A DNA stretch of 64,000 bases from the NCBI GenBank assembly GCA_002396085.1, contig DGWI01000037.1, positions 7,850-71,849 on the forward strand. The letters run 5' to 3'. Within the stretch, counting starts at the first letter, position 1; each line of letters begins with the position of its first letter. The notes beneath the pieces were generated by a model. It did not search any database. It was not told the origin of the DNA and saw only the letters and a list, made by a program, of their open reading frames with translations. This document shows, piece after piece, positions 49,771-58,136 of this stretch. Position numbers and translations under genes: made by a program. Source of the stretch: Porphyromonadaceae bacterium UBA4262 (GTDB lineage Bacteria > Bacteroidota > Bacteroidia > Bacteroidales > Muribaculaceae).

Positions 49771-50652
49771 TTGGGAGATTGTAACATAGAATTGAAGATT
49801 TTTAAGCAAATATCGACTTGGGCCAAGCAATATGACCAGTGGGCACAGGTGCGCAAGATGCATCCTGTGCTCATCAATGATAGTCATGTCTGCACCAACT
49901 GTGAGACAGAGTATCAAGGAAGATTCTGTCCGCAGTGCGGCCTCAAGGCTTCGATATCAAGGCTCAAAGTCAAGAACCTGTTTCAGAACTTCCTCGACAT
50001 TTGGGGGTTGGGATCCAGACCCATGTTCCGGACTTTGGGCGAATTGTTCACTAGGCCAGGCTACATGATTCGGGAATACTTATCGGGTCACCAACCGCTT
50101 TATTTCCCGCCATTCAAGATGCTTGTGGTCACTACCGTCATCTATCTGTTGGCGGGATGGGTGCGCGATGTGCCCATCGATGGACTCATCCAACTAGATG
50201 CGATTCTTGATGGCATGACTGGCGATGCCTCAGAGCGAGGCATGAAGTTGAGGAACTACCTAAACACCATATTTGCATGGTTCGACGATCATCTGGCCAT
50301 TGGTGTCATCGTTGGCCAGAGCATCAGTGTGCTTGCAACGCGCATCGCTTACCGTAAAGCCGAAGTCAAATGGACATTGGTCGAGTTGTTCTTTGCGCAC
50401 ATTTACCTTGCTGTACAGTACTACGTCATCGCCATGGCGTGCATTCTACTCTTTAAAGCCGAACTTGACGAATTGCCGGCGTGGGGAGTGTTGTCGTTGG
50501 TAATCTTGATTTATCAGTGGTTAACCTTGGCGCAACTCTACAACATGGGCTTCTGGAAGTCGCTGGTTAAATCTATTTTCAAAGCTTTATGGCAATTTGT
50601 TATTACTGTCGGTTTGACGGTCTTGGTAGTAATTTCGGTTATGGTCATATGA
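49771..50652 (+). CDS. DUF3667 membrane protein with N-terminal zinc ribbon
   Basis: Up to 293 residues. A zinc ribbon CTNCETEYQGRFCPQCG precedes a conserved block (FLDIWGLGSRPMFRTLGELFTRPGYMIREYLSGHQPLYFPPFKML) and about five membrane helices, which is the DUF3667 pattern. Function unknown. The start is uncertain: no ATG precedes the zinc ribbon except 49858, and TTG codons at 49771 or 49792 would retain the conserved preceding helix. It starts 3 bp after sprA. It overlaps the next gene by 4 bp (ATGA). Confidence 0.8.
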   Translation: MGDCNIELKIFKQISTWAKQYDQWAQVRKMHPVLINDSHVCTNCETEYQGRFCPQCGLKASISRLKVKNLFQNFLDIWGLGSRPMFRTLGELFTRPGYMIREYLSGHQPLYFPPFKMLVVTTVIYLLAGWVRDVPIDGLIQLDAILDGMTGDASERGMKLRNYLNTIFAWFDDHLAIGVIVGQSISVLATRIAYRKAEVKWTLVELFFAHIYLAVQYYVIAMACILLFKAELDELPAWGVLSLVILIYQWLTLAQLYNMGFWKSLVKSIFKALWQFVITVGLTVLVVISVMVI

Positions 50653-51578
50653 GGAAAATATCTATTTACATAACTTCGTTGTTGGTCACAGCATCGTTGA
50701 CAGGTTGCATGTTCACAGGTGTGGAGAGTACACAGAAGGTGTCGGACAAGGAGGTGGCGCGCACTATCGGTGAATTGGAGCGTCGTCAACCCACCATGTC
50801 GTTGCAGCCTTATCTCGACTCGGTGCCGGCATGGCAGGTGGGCAAGCAGTTTTTCGTCACCGACGATAACGTGCGACTCATCTTTGCCAATGTTGACAAC
50901 GACACGACTCATCTGGCCGGGCAATGGATGACCTATTGTGGGGCTGAGGCTGGCAGTCTGCTTGATAACCGAGATGTGCTCAATCTCAAGTTTATGGCCC
51001 AGAATGGGATGACCTATGTCTATCGCACCAACAAGACTAAGGATGAATTTACGTCCAAGTTTTCGGTCCCGCTGCTCATCGACATGGACATGGTGAATGA
51101 CATGGATCGGCAGTTGCGCGGCCGTGAAGTGTGGATTAAAACACCCATTTGGTATGACTTGGAAACTGAGGACATGCTGCGGGGGCGGCAATTCATACGT
51201 GTGCATATCGATGCTGTCGAACCGGGAAACAAAGTTTTGCCATTGCGTGTTAAGTTTACTGCAGTAGATAAGAACCAACAGGCATTCTTATGGATGAGCG
51301 ATCCCAGTGCCACGCTGCACAACCGCGACTTTGACTCGCTCTTTGCGTTGCGTGACGTGCACGAGAATTATCCTGATATATCTGATGCCACATGGGCATT
51401 GATTGTCAATGGCGACCTTGTTGTTGGCATGAACAAGGAAGAATGCCGACTGGCCATGGGAGCGCCCAAGCGCATCACGCAGTTACCCAATCAGTCAGGA
51501 TTGCGCGAGTATTGGTACTATGACGGTGGAGCCTATCTTTTCTTTGTTGACGGACTGCTCAATCAATTCCGAAAATGA
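50649..51578 (+). CDS. Lipoprotein, unknown function
   Basis: A 309-residue lipoprotein: signal MRKISIYITSLLVTASLTGC with lipobox LTGC. The mature protein is mixed alpha/beta with no recognised domain. Notable segments: VRLIFANVDNDTTHLAGQWM, GREVWIKTPIWYD, and a C-terminal VNGDLVVGMNKEECRLAMGAPKRI resembling the SmpA/OmlA-type fold (a start of helix plus G-x-P turn). That last comparison is weak. It overlaps both neighbours by 4 bp, so DUF3667, this gene and the MBL hydrolase are translated together. Confidence 0.75.
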   Translation: MRKISIYITSLLVTASLTGCMFTGVESTQKVSDKEVARTIGELERRQPTMSLQPYLDSVPAWQVGKQFFVTDDNVRLIFANVDNDTTHLAGQWMTYCGAEAGSLLDNRDVLNLKFMAQNGMTYVYRTNKTKDEFTSKFSVPLLIDMDMVNDMDRQLRGREVWIKTPIWYDLETEDMLRGRQFIRVHIDAVEPGNKVLPLRVKFTAVDKNQQAFLWMSDPSATLHNRDFDSLFALRDVHENYPDISDATWALIVNGDLVVGMNKEECRLAMGAPKRITQLPNQSGLREYWYYDGGAYLFFVDGLLNQFRK

Positions 51579-52348
51579 ACGAGGTTACTATCGAGATTGA
51601 ATTTCTCGGCACGGGGACAAGCACTGGCGTGCCACAGTTGCTGTGTGGTTGCGAGGTGTGTCACTCAACCGATTATCATGACAACCGGCTGCGTTGTTCA
51701 GCCATAGTGCGCTATCGTGGCAAGAGCATTCTCATCGATTGTGGACCCGACTTTCGTCAACAGATGTTGCGAGCGAGCAATTCAGACCTTGATGCTCTGC
51801 TCATTACTCACATTCACTATGACCATGTGGGCGGTATTGATGATTTGAGGGCCTACTGTATCGACCGCCAATTTCCGGTCTTCGCTCGTCAGGATGTTAT
51901 CGACAACTTGCGCCGACAATTGCCCTACTGTTTTGCTGAGCATCCCTATCCTGGCGTGCCTCGTTTAGATTTTACTACAGTTAATGACACTGATTCTTTT
52001 CAAGTTGAGGGAGTCACTGTCGAGCCCATTCCGGTCATGCACTACAAATTGCCCATTTTGGGCTACCGCATAGGACCGATGGCTTATATCACCGACTGCA
52101 AAACTATTTCTGAGCAACAAATTGAACGATTGCGTGACATCCCCTTGCTTGTCATCAATGCGCTGCGAGTGCAACCTCACCTTTCGCACATGCATTTGGC
52201 CGAAACGCTCGATGTAGTCAAGCGCATTAATCCGGGGCGGGCCTATCTCACTCACATGAGTCATGGCATAGGCTTGCATGCTGTCACCGATGCGACTTTG
52301 CCTCCAAATGTTCATCTTGCTCACGATGGACTCATCGTGAGATTGTAA
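51575..52348 (+). CDS. PhnP-like metallo-beta-lactamase-fold hydrolase
   Basis: A 257-residue cytoplasmic metallohydrolase. Motifs: FLGTGTSTGVPQLLCGCEVCHSTD at the N-terminus (with the CxCxxC of PhnP-type enzymes), ILIDCGPDFRQQ, ITHIHYDHVGGIDD (metal ligands at residues 79-84) and MHYKLPILGYRI, GPMAYITDCK. PhnP cleaves cyclic ribose phosphates and acts as a phosphodiesterase; the exact substrate here is unknown. Third gene of the overlapping DUF3667 operon. A bidirectional terminator follows. Confidence 0.87.
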   Translation: MNEVTIEIEFLGTGTSTGVPQLLCGCEVCHSTDYHDNRLRCSAIVRYRGKSILIDCGPDFRQQMLRASNSDLDALLITHIHYDHVGGIDDLRAYCIDRQFPVFARQDVIDNLRRQLPYCFAEHPYPGVPRLDFTTVNDTDSFQVEGVTVEPIPVMHYKLPILGYRIGPMAYITDCKTISEQQIERLRDIPLLVINALRVQPHLSHMHLAETLDVVKRINPGRAYLTHMSHGIGLHAVTDATLPPNVHLAHDGLIVRL

Positions 52349-52357
52349 GATATTACA

Positions 52358-52392
52358 GAGGCGGTGGACACAAATCTTGTGCCCACCGCCTC
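52358..52392. terminator. Bidirectional terminator, MBL hydrolase / LEA-like gene
   Basis: GAGGCGGTGG / CCACCGCCTC (52358-52392) with an inner CACAA/TTGTG stem; GTTTAATGG follows on the plus strand. Confidence 0.75.
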
Positions 52393-52415
52393 GTTTAATG
52401 GTTTATCTCAATTGA

Positions 52416-53006
52416 TTAGAGACCGATCTTCTTGGCTGCGTCCTTGGCTGCGTTGTTAGCGGCATCCTTAGCCTTGTTGGCTGCTTCATTAGCCTTGTCG
52501 GCTGCCTTGTTTGCAGCTTCATTCACCTTCTCGGTAGCCTCGTTAACCTTCTCGTTGACGGCTGCCTTTGCACCCTCAACTACCTCGTTAGCCTTATCGG
52601 TAGCGGCATCAACAGCAGCATCCTTCAGGCTGTCGCCAGCGGCCTCAACCACATCCTTCACGCCCTCGGGCAGAGTAACGACCTGGTCAACCAGTGTGCC
52701 AATCGAAGGAACAATGGCGGTCAGCTTCTCGGTGTTCTTGGCAACGATTTCCTTGATCTTGGCAAGCAGGCTCTGAGCACCCTCAGTGTCACCAGCCTCA
52801 ACCAGTTTCTGAACCTCGGCTTTTGCGTTGTTCAGCAGGTCAACAACAGCAGCAGAGTCAGTGACATTGGCCAGAGCCGAGTCAAACTGTTCAACATTGA
52901 ACGATGCAACGCTGTCCTGAGTCTCATTGGCCTTGTTGGCGTTGTTGTCGCACGAAACGAAAGTCATAGCAGCAACGGCTGCAAACATCAATAATAACTT
53001 TTTCAT
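52416..53006 (-). CDS. Ala/Lys/Glu-rich lipoprotein with LEA-like amphipathic repeats
   Basis: A 196-residue lipoprotein: signal KKLLLMFAAVAAMTFVSC, lipidated Cys at 19. After a mixed region the C-terminal third (about residues 136-193) is composed of repeating amphipathic helical units such as KVNEATEKVNEAANKAADK and ANKAKDAANNAAKDAAKK. Such A/K/E/N repeats resemble group 3 LEA proteins and apolipoprotein-like helices, often disordered in solution. Likely tethered to the outer membrane with a coiled or surface-active tail. Function unknown. Confidence 0.75.
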   Translation of the reverse strand: MKKLLLMFAAVAAMTFVSCDNNANKANETQDSVASFNVEQFDSALANVTDSAAVVDLLNNAKAEVQKLVEAGDTEGAQSLLAKIKEIVAKNTEKLTAIVPSIGTLVDQVVTLPEGVKDVVEAAGDSLKDAAVDAATDKANEVVEGAKAAVNEKVNEATEKVNEAANKAADKANEAANKAKDAANNAAKDAAKKIGL

Positions 53007-53147
53007 AATGAAAGAATTAAAAATTAGAAAGAATAAAACGATTAATAAAACACCGCTAAAGTAACGGATATTTTTTAATTGACCATCATTTCAATCAATT
53101 TTTTTAACTTTTTTATCTTTTCGCTATGATTCTTCGCAAAAATATTG

Positions 53148-53155
53148 TATCTTTG
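53148..53155 (+). promoter_or_regulatory. -7 promoter box TATCTTTG for the zinc peptidase gene
   Basis: TAnnTTTG match with a leader of about 112 nt to the ATG. No TTG at the expected -33 position. Confidence 0.5.
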
Positions 53156-53271
53156 CAAAGTATTAATGCTCGATTTGCCTTCTGCAAACCTCGTGCCAAT
53201 AGGGAGCGATAAAGTTTAAAAAACGCAAATAGGGCATCACATCTGTTGACACTTAACTTAAACTAGATAAC

Positions 53272-53937
53272 ATGGTATACTTTCTATTCTTTCTGATCTC
53301 ATTTATTACTTTTCTGGTTCAGAATTCATTAAAAAAGAAATTTGAGAAATATTCCCGCGTGCCCTTGCCCATATCAGGAGCGCAGGTGGCACAGATGATG
53401 CTCATGCAGAATGGAATAAATGACGTGGTGGTTAAGCCCACCGCTGGCTCATTGACCGACTTTTTTGACCCTACTAGCAAGTCGGTCAACTTGAGTGAGG
53501 CAGTCTATAATCAGTACACTGTGGCGGCAGCGGCTGTTGCGGCCCATGAGTGTGGTCATGCCGTGCAGCACCGTGTGGGATATAGTATGCTCGTGCTGCG
53601 CACCAAACTTGTACCTGCCGTGTCGTTTGCCTCGAAGTGGGTCACTTGGATTCTGCTGGGTGGTATTCTCATTTTTGAATTTTTCCCTTATCTACTTGGG
53701 GTAGGGGTTGTTCTTTTTGCGCTCACCACCTTGTTCAGTGTCATCACCCTGCCTGTCGAGATCGATGCGAGCCGTCGTGCCGTCCGGTGGCTAGAGACTG
53801 CCGGTATCACCCAGGGACAAACCACCGACTATGCTCGTGATGCCCTCAAGTCGGCTGCCTACACCTATGTTGTTGCGGCACTCAGTTCGATGGCTACGTT
53901 GTTCTACTATGCTCGTGTGTTCATCAATCGCAACTAA
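53272..53937 (+). CDS. Membrane zinc metallopeptidase (Zn_peptidase_2 / YugP-like)
   Basis: A 221-residue integral membrane peptidase. The zinc-binding HECGH motif is at residues 92-96, preceded by AVAAAAVAA and followed by AVQHRVGYSML. Membrane helices lie at residues 2-16, about 110-145, and near the C-terminus. It belongs to the neutral zinc metallopeptidase 2 family; substrate unknown. Alone behind its promoter, followed 24 bp later by the symporter gene. Confidence 0.9.
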   Translation: MVYFLFFLISFITFLVQNSLKKKFEKYSRVPLPISGAQVAQMMLMQNGINDVVVKPTAGSLTDFFDPTSKSVNLSEAVYNQYTVAAAAVAAHECGHAVQHRVGYSMLVLRTKLVPAVSFASKWVTWILLGGILIFEFFPYLLGVGVVLFALTTLFSVITLPVEIDASRRAVRWLETAGITQGQTTDYARDALKSAAYTYVVAALSSMATLFYYARVFINRN

Positions 53938-53961
53938 TCCTGATTAACTTAAACCTATACT

Positions 53962-55317
53962 ATGCAAAACTTAACAGATGTCATTGCCTCGATCAGCAAC
54001 TTCTTGTGGGGATGGCCCATGATTATCATGCTGTTGGGAACGCACCTTTTTCTGACCATTAGGTTGCGTTTCCCGCAGCGCAAGATTTTTACTGCCATAC
54101 GCCTGTCGGTGACCCGTGACAAGGGTGCCGATGGCGATGTATCGCAGTTCGGAGCACTTGCAACAGCACTGGCTGCAACCATCGGTACGGGCAACATCAT
54201 CGGTGTGGCTACGGCTGTGGCAATGGGAGGCCCTGGAGCGGTGCTCTGGTGCTGGCTGACGGGTGTGTTTGGCATTGCCACCAAGTATGGTGAAGGACTA
54301 CTGGCAATTAAGTATCGTGTCAAGATGCCCGATGGGTCTATGTTGGGAGGACCGATGTATGCTCTGGAGCGTGGCCTTAAACTCAAGTGGCTTGCCGTGT
54401 TGTTTGCCATTTTCACCATCTGTGCCTCGCTAGGAATAGGCGCATCGGTGCAGGCTAATGCTATCAGCACCATTTGCCATGAAACTTATGGCATCAATCC
54501 CGTTTGGGCTGGAATTGCCATTGCGGTTTTGACTGCTCTGGTTGTTATCGGCGGTGTCAAGAGCATCGCTCGGGTCTGCGGCATGATGGTGCCGTTCATG
54601 GCAGTGTTCTATGTGATTGGATGCCTTTATATATTAGGTGTCAATTTTAATTATCTCTGGCCGGCTTTGAAACTCATTGTCAAGGCTGCATTCTCGCCCG
54701 AGGCGGCTGGGGGTGGCTTTGTCGGTGGCTCGGTCATCATGGCGATGCGCTTCGGCATTGCTCGAGGGCTCTTTAGCAACGAGTCGGGTCTGGGGTCGGC
54801 CCCGATTGTTGCCGCTGCTGCCAAGACGCGTAACCCAGTGCGGCAGGCTCTGGTGTCTTCTACTGGCACATTCTGGGACACGGTGGTCATCTGTGCCATC
54901 ACCGGACTGGTCATCGTCAGTAGTGTGTTGGCTCATCCTGATATTGCATTTTCAGATGGTGCGGGGCTGACCAAGGCGGCTTTTGCCAAGATTCCTGTCA
55001 TTGGCTCACCGCTGTTGCTTGTTGGATTGGTCACTTTTGCTTTCACGACTATTCTAGGTTGGTGTTACTATGGTGAGATGGCGGTAGAATATCTGAGGGG
55101 AAAGCGATGGACACACTATTATCGCATCCTTTATATCCTAGTGGCATTTCTGGGTACAATCATCAATCTAGCAATGGTGTGGAATCTGGCCGACTGCATG
55201 AATGCTCTCATGGCAATTCCCAACCTTGTGTCACTGCTGCTACTCAGTGGCGTGATTGTGCGCGATACCAAGCATTACTTGTGGGATAATAACCTTGACG
55301 AAGTGATGGATGAATAG
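53962..55317 (+). CDS. Sodium:alanine/glycine symporter (AGCS family)
   Basis: A 451-residue transporter with about eleven membrane helices. AGCS signatures: ALAATIGTGNIIGVATAVAMGGPGAVLW and GIARGLFSNESGLGSAPIVAAAAKT. It imports alanine or glycine with Na+. The Na+ gradient could be provided by the methylmalonyl-CoA decarboxylase encoded at 58-62 kb. It ends with a bidirectional terminator. Confidence 0.92.
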   Translation: MQNLTDVIASISNFLWGWPMIIMLLGTHLFLTIRLRFPQRKIFTAIRLSVTRDKGADGDVSQFGALATALAATIGTGNIIGVATAVAMGGPGAVLWCWLTGVFGIATKYGEGLLAIKYRVKMPDGSMLGGPMYALERGLKLKWLAVLFAIFTICASLGIGASVQANAISTICHETYGINPVWAGIAIAVLTALVVIGGVKSIARVCGMMVPFMAVFYVIGCLYILGVNFNYLWPALKLIVKAAFSPEAAGGGFVGGSVIMAMRFGIARGLFSNESGLGSAPIVAAAAKTRNPVRQALVSSTGTFWDTVVICAITGLVIVSSVLAHPDIAFSDGAGLTKAAFAKIPVIGSPLLLVGLVTFAFTTILGWCYYGEMAVEYLRGKRWTHYYRILYILVAFLGTIINLAMVWNLADCMNALMAIPNLVSLLLLSGVIVRDTKHYLWDNNLDEVMDE

Positions 55318-55365
55318 TTCTATGAGGAGACTTTCCCCTCATTTGTTGGGGAGATATAGAAAACA

Positions 55366-55400
55366 TGTGCGCCTCCCACATCAGGGAGGCGCACAGTTTG
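55366..55400. terminator. Bidirectional terminator between the symporter and prs
   Basis: TGTGCGCCTCCC-ACATCA-GGGAGGCGCACA (55366-55395) with GTTTGTTT on the plus side and TGTTTTC on the minus side. Confidence 0.85.
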
Positions 55401-55422
55401 TTTATGTGTGTGTCAAGATCTC

Positions 55423-56358
55423 TTACTTGAACAGATACTGTGAACTGATGCTGCGGTAATCATGCACACGCTGGATGGTGTCGGCAAACAATCCGGCGAT
55501 ACTGATCACTGTTGCTTTGGGGCACTTGGCTGTATCAAAGGGGATAGAGTTACTGAAGATTACCTCCTCGAGTGCACTGTCCATGATTCGCTGGCTAGCG
55601 GGTTCGCTCATGATGGCGTGTGAGGCCAGAGCGCGGACCGACTTGGCTCCATTTTCCTTCATCAGGTTGGCTGCCTTGCAGATGGTACCGGCTGTATCAA
55701 TCATGTCATCAACAAGAACCACATTTTTCCCCTCAACATCTCCGATAACGGTCATGCTCTCGACTACGTTGGCCTTTGCGCGCTGCTTGTGGCACAGCAC
55801 CAGGGGGACATCAAAGTACTTGGCATACTGGTTGGCGCGTTTAGCACCACCAACATCAGGACTGGCGATGACCATGTCGGGCAAGTGGAGGCTCTCAAGA
55901 TAGGGGACAAATACCGATGATGCATACAGGTGATTGACTGGTATGTCAAAGAAACCTTGAATTTGATCGGCATGCAGATCCATCGTGATGAGACTGTCAA
56001 TGCCGGCAGCACTCAGAAGGTCGGCCACCAATTTCGAGGCAATGCTCACGCGAGGTTTGTCCTTACGGTCTTGACGAGCCCAGCCAAAGTAGGGGATGAC
56101 TGCTGTGATGCTCTTGGCCGATGCCCGCTTGGCGGCATCAATCATGAGCAACAGCTCCATCAAGTTGTCTGTGTTAGGAAAGGTCGATTGTACCAAATAG
56201 ACATGCACGCCACGAACTGATTCCTCGTAGGAGACTTCAAACTCGCCGTCGGCAAAGTGGAGAATGTTCATCTTGCCAAGTTCGACTCCCAGGTCATGGG
56301 CGATCTCAGAGGCAACATAGTGGGATTTGGTTCCCGAGAAGACTTTAAATTGTGCCAT
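55423..56358 (-). CDS. prs: Ribose-phosphate pyrophosphokinase
   Basis: A 311-residue class I PRPP synthase making PRPP from ribose 5-phosphate and ATP. Motifs: FADGEFEVSYEESVRG, YFGWARQDRKDKPRVSIASKLVADLL, TMDLHADQIQGFFDIPVNHL and VVLVDDMIDTAGT (PRPP loop). Length and motifs are standard. It has its own promoter. The product feeds purM-dependent purine synthesis and other pathways. Confidence 0.97.
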   Translation of the reverse strand: MAQFKVFSGTKSHYVASEIAHDLGVELGKMNILHFADGEFEVSYEESVRGVHVYLVQSTFPNTDNLMELLLMIDAAKRASAKSITAVIPYFGWARQDRKDKPRVSIASKLVADLLSAAGIDSLITMDLHADQIQGFFDIPVNHLYASSVFVPYLESLHLPDMVIASPDVGGAKRANQYAKYFDVPLVLCHKQRAKANVVESMTVIGDVEGKNVVLVDDMIDTAGTICKAANLMKENGAKSVRALASHAIMSEPASQRIMDSALEEVIFSNSIPFDTAKCPKATVISIAGLFADTIQRVHDYRSISSQYLFK

Positions 56359-56392
56359 TGTTTAGGTTATAGGATACTGTTAATTGGTTGTG

Positions 56393-56423
56393 CAAAGTTA
56401 CGACAATATGGCGATGAATGCAA
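56393..56423 (-). promoter_or_regulatory. Promoter of prs (TTG / TAACTTTG)
   Basis: TAACTTTG at 56393-56400 and TTG at 56421-56423 on the minus strand, 20 bp apart. Confidence 0.65.
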
Positions 56424-56435
56424 CTAAAACGTCAA

Positions 56436-58070
56436 TTATTTGATAAAAAATTTCAACATAATCGCATCGTGAGCTTTAACTGATACCTCCAGATTGCCGT
56501 TAGGTACAAGTTGATGAGTTGATTGCGACCTGTGCATCAGGTCGATAGCACGATACATGCCTGGCTTGATGCCTAGATGTTCAAAAGCATGATCAGGCAC
56601 ATTGACCTGTGTATTGACCGCCTCGTCAGCAAAGTTGGCAACGATAAGTATCAACTCTCCTGCAGAGTAGCGCAAGTAGGCATATTGGCGTGTGAGGTGA
56701 GGATTCACATACATCAGGTCAAACATCTCACCCTCGGCAATGGCGCGTTCATTGCGGCACAGGTTTAGCAGTTTCTTGTAATAGTCACGCAGACCATTCC
56801 GACCATTGAGATGATTCTTGAGCAGCCATTGGCGCACGGTGCTCATGCTCCAGTAGTCAAAGATGGTGGTACGTCCGTCTGCACCTCGATATCCCTCGGC
56901 TTCATCGCCTTTTTCTCCAAGTTCTTGGCCCATGTAGACCATTATCGGGCACTTGTCAAGAGTCGCACTCACCACTACCGCAGGTCGTGCAACACGGCCA
57001 TCACTACACAGGTGGCGTGATGCCAGTCGCACCTCATCGTGATTCTCCATGAAGTGCAACATGTGCTCGCGCCACGGGTTGATAGTCTGCCAACAGTGTG
57101 TGAGTTCTTGTGTTGAGTGGTTGTATTTCAGGATATTAATTAGCGAATCATAAAGCGTCACTTTATCATACAGGTAGTCAAATCCACCATAGTGAATGTA
57201 ACTGTCGTAAAGATTCACATCATAGATCTCGGCAATGAAAATCATGTCGGGGTATCTCTGCTTGACCTCACTGATGGCCCAGTGCCAAAATTCGACAGGA
57301 ACCATGTGAGCCATATCGCAACGTAGACCGTCGATACCTCGGCTAGCCCAATATAATATAATGTGTAGCATCTTGTGCCACGTGTCTGGAATGGGGTTAA
57401 AATGACGGCTTCCATTCCACGGGTCGATGCCGTAGTTCAATTTGATGGTCTCATACCAGTCATTCTCGCTAGGGGTGGCATTGAAGCAATCATTGCCAGT
57501 GGCACGAGCCGGCTGCTCCACATAGTCGCCGCATCCCATTGTCGGGGCGAAGGACTGGTTGGTGATGTAGTAGAAGTTGTTGCTGGGGCTGAAGAACATG
57601 CCCTGGTCATCATTCTCGCCCAAGTCAGCAACGCCATTGGGACGGGCGATGCTGTGATACTGGCGAGCCACATGATTGGGCACAAAGTCAATGATGACCT
57701 TCAGACCGGCACGGTGGCTGCGCTCAACCAGCTGGTCAAACTCTTCCTGACGTTGGTCAACATCTACCGCTAGGTCCGGGTCGATGTCATAGTAGTCTAC
57801 GATAGCGTATGGCGAACCTGCCTTACCCTTAACAACATGTGCATTGTTGACGGGGATGCCGTGTGTCGAATAGTCGGTTTGAGTTGCATGTCGTATCACT
57901 CCGGTGTACCACACATGTGTCACGCCCAGACGCGAAAGGCTCTGTAGCACGTCTGTTGTGATGTCGGCCAGTTTGCCGCAGCCATTTTGAGCCATTGTTC
58001 CATTTGGAACACACGATTCGTTTAGGTTGCCAAACAAACGTGGCAGCAATTGATAGATTACACTTTTCAT
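56436..58070 (-). CDS. Cytoplasmic alpha-amylase family (GH13) glycosidase
   Basis: A 544-residue GH13 enzyme with no signal peptide. Conserved regions: KVIIDFVPNHVARQ, GIDGLRCDMAHMVP (nucleophile Asp), IFIAEIYD (acid/base Glu) and FMENHDEVR (third Asp). A C-terminal beta domain follows about residue 460. It probably acts on imported maltooligosaccharides or on glycogen. It follows the mmdB gene by 66 bp, separated by a terminator. Confidence 0.9.
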   Translation of the reverse strand: MKSVIYQLLPRLFGNLNESCVPNGTMAQNGCGKLADITTDVLQSLSRLGVTHVWYTGVIRHATQTDYSTHGIPVNNAHVVKGKAGSPYAIVDYYDIDPDLAVDVDQRQEEFDQLVERSHRAGLKVIIDFVPNHVARQYHSIARPNGVADLGENDDQGMFFSPSNNFYYITNQSFAPTMGCGDYVEQPARATGNDCFNATPSENDWYETIKLNYGIDPWNGSRHFNPIPDTWHKMLHIILYWASRGIDGLRCDMAHMVPVEFWHWAISEVKQRYPDMIFIAEIYDVNLYDSYIHYGGFDYLYDKVTLYDSLINILKYNHSTQELTHCWQTINPWREHMLHFMENHDEVRLASRHLCSDGRVARPAVVVSATLDKCPIMVYMGQELGEKGDEAEGYRGADGRTTIFDYWSMSTVRQWLLKNHLNGRNGLRDYYKKLLNLCRNERAIAEGEMFDLMYVNPHLTRQYAYLRYSAGELILIVANFADEAVNTQVNVPDHAFEHLGIKPGMYRAIDLMHRSQSTHQLVPNGNLEVSVKAHDAIMLKFFIK

Positions 58071-58075
58071 TCATT

Positions 58076-58116
58076 AAAATAAATGGGGGCGTACTCCATA
58101 AGAAGATGCGCCCCCA
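58076..58116 (-). terminator. Terminator of the mce-mmd operon
   Basis: TGGGGGCG (58084-58091) / CGCCCCCA (58109-58116), followed on the minus strand by TTTATTTTAATG. It lies between mmdB and the amylase. Confidence 0.75.
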
Positions 58117-58136
58117 AGGTTTATTGTTTTGGGATA

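Noticed and set aside
48346..49917. A 523-codon minus-strand ORF opposite the end of sprA
   Set aside because: Antisense shadow; no motifs, and sprA reads through intact.
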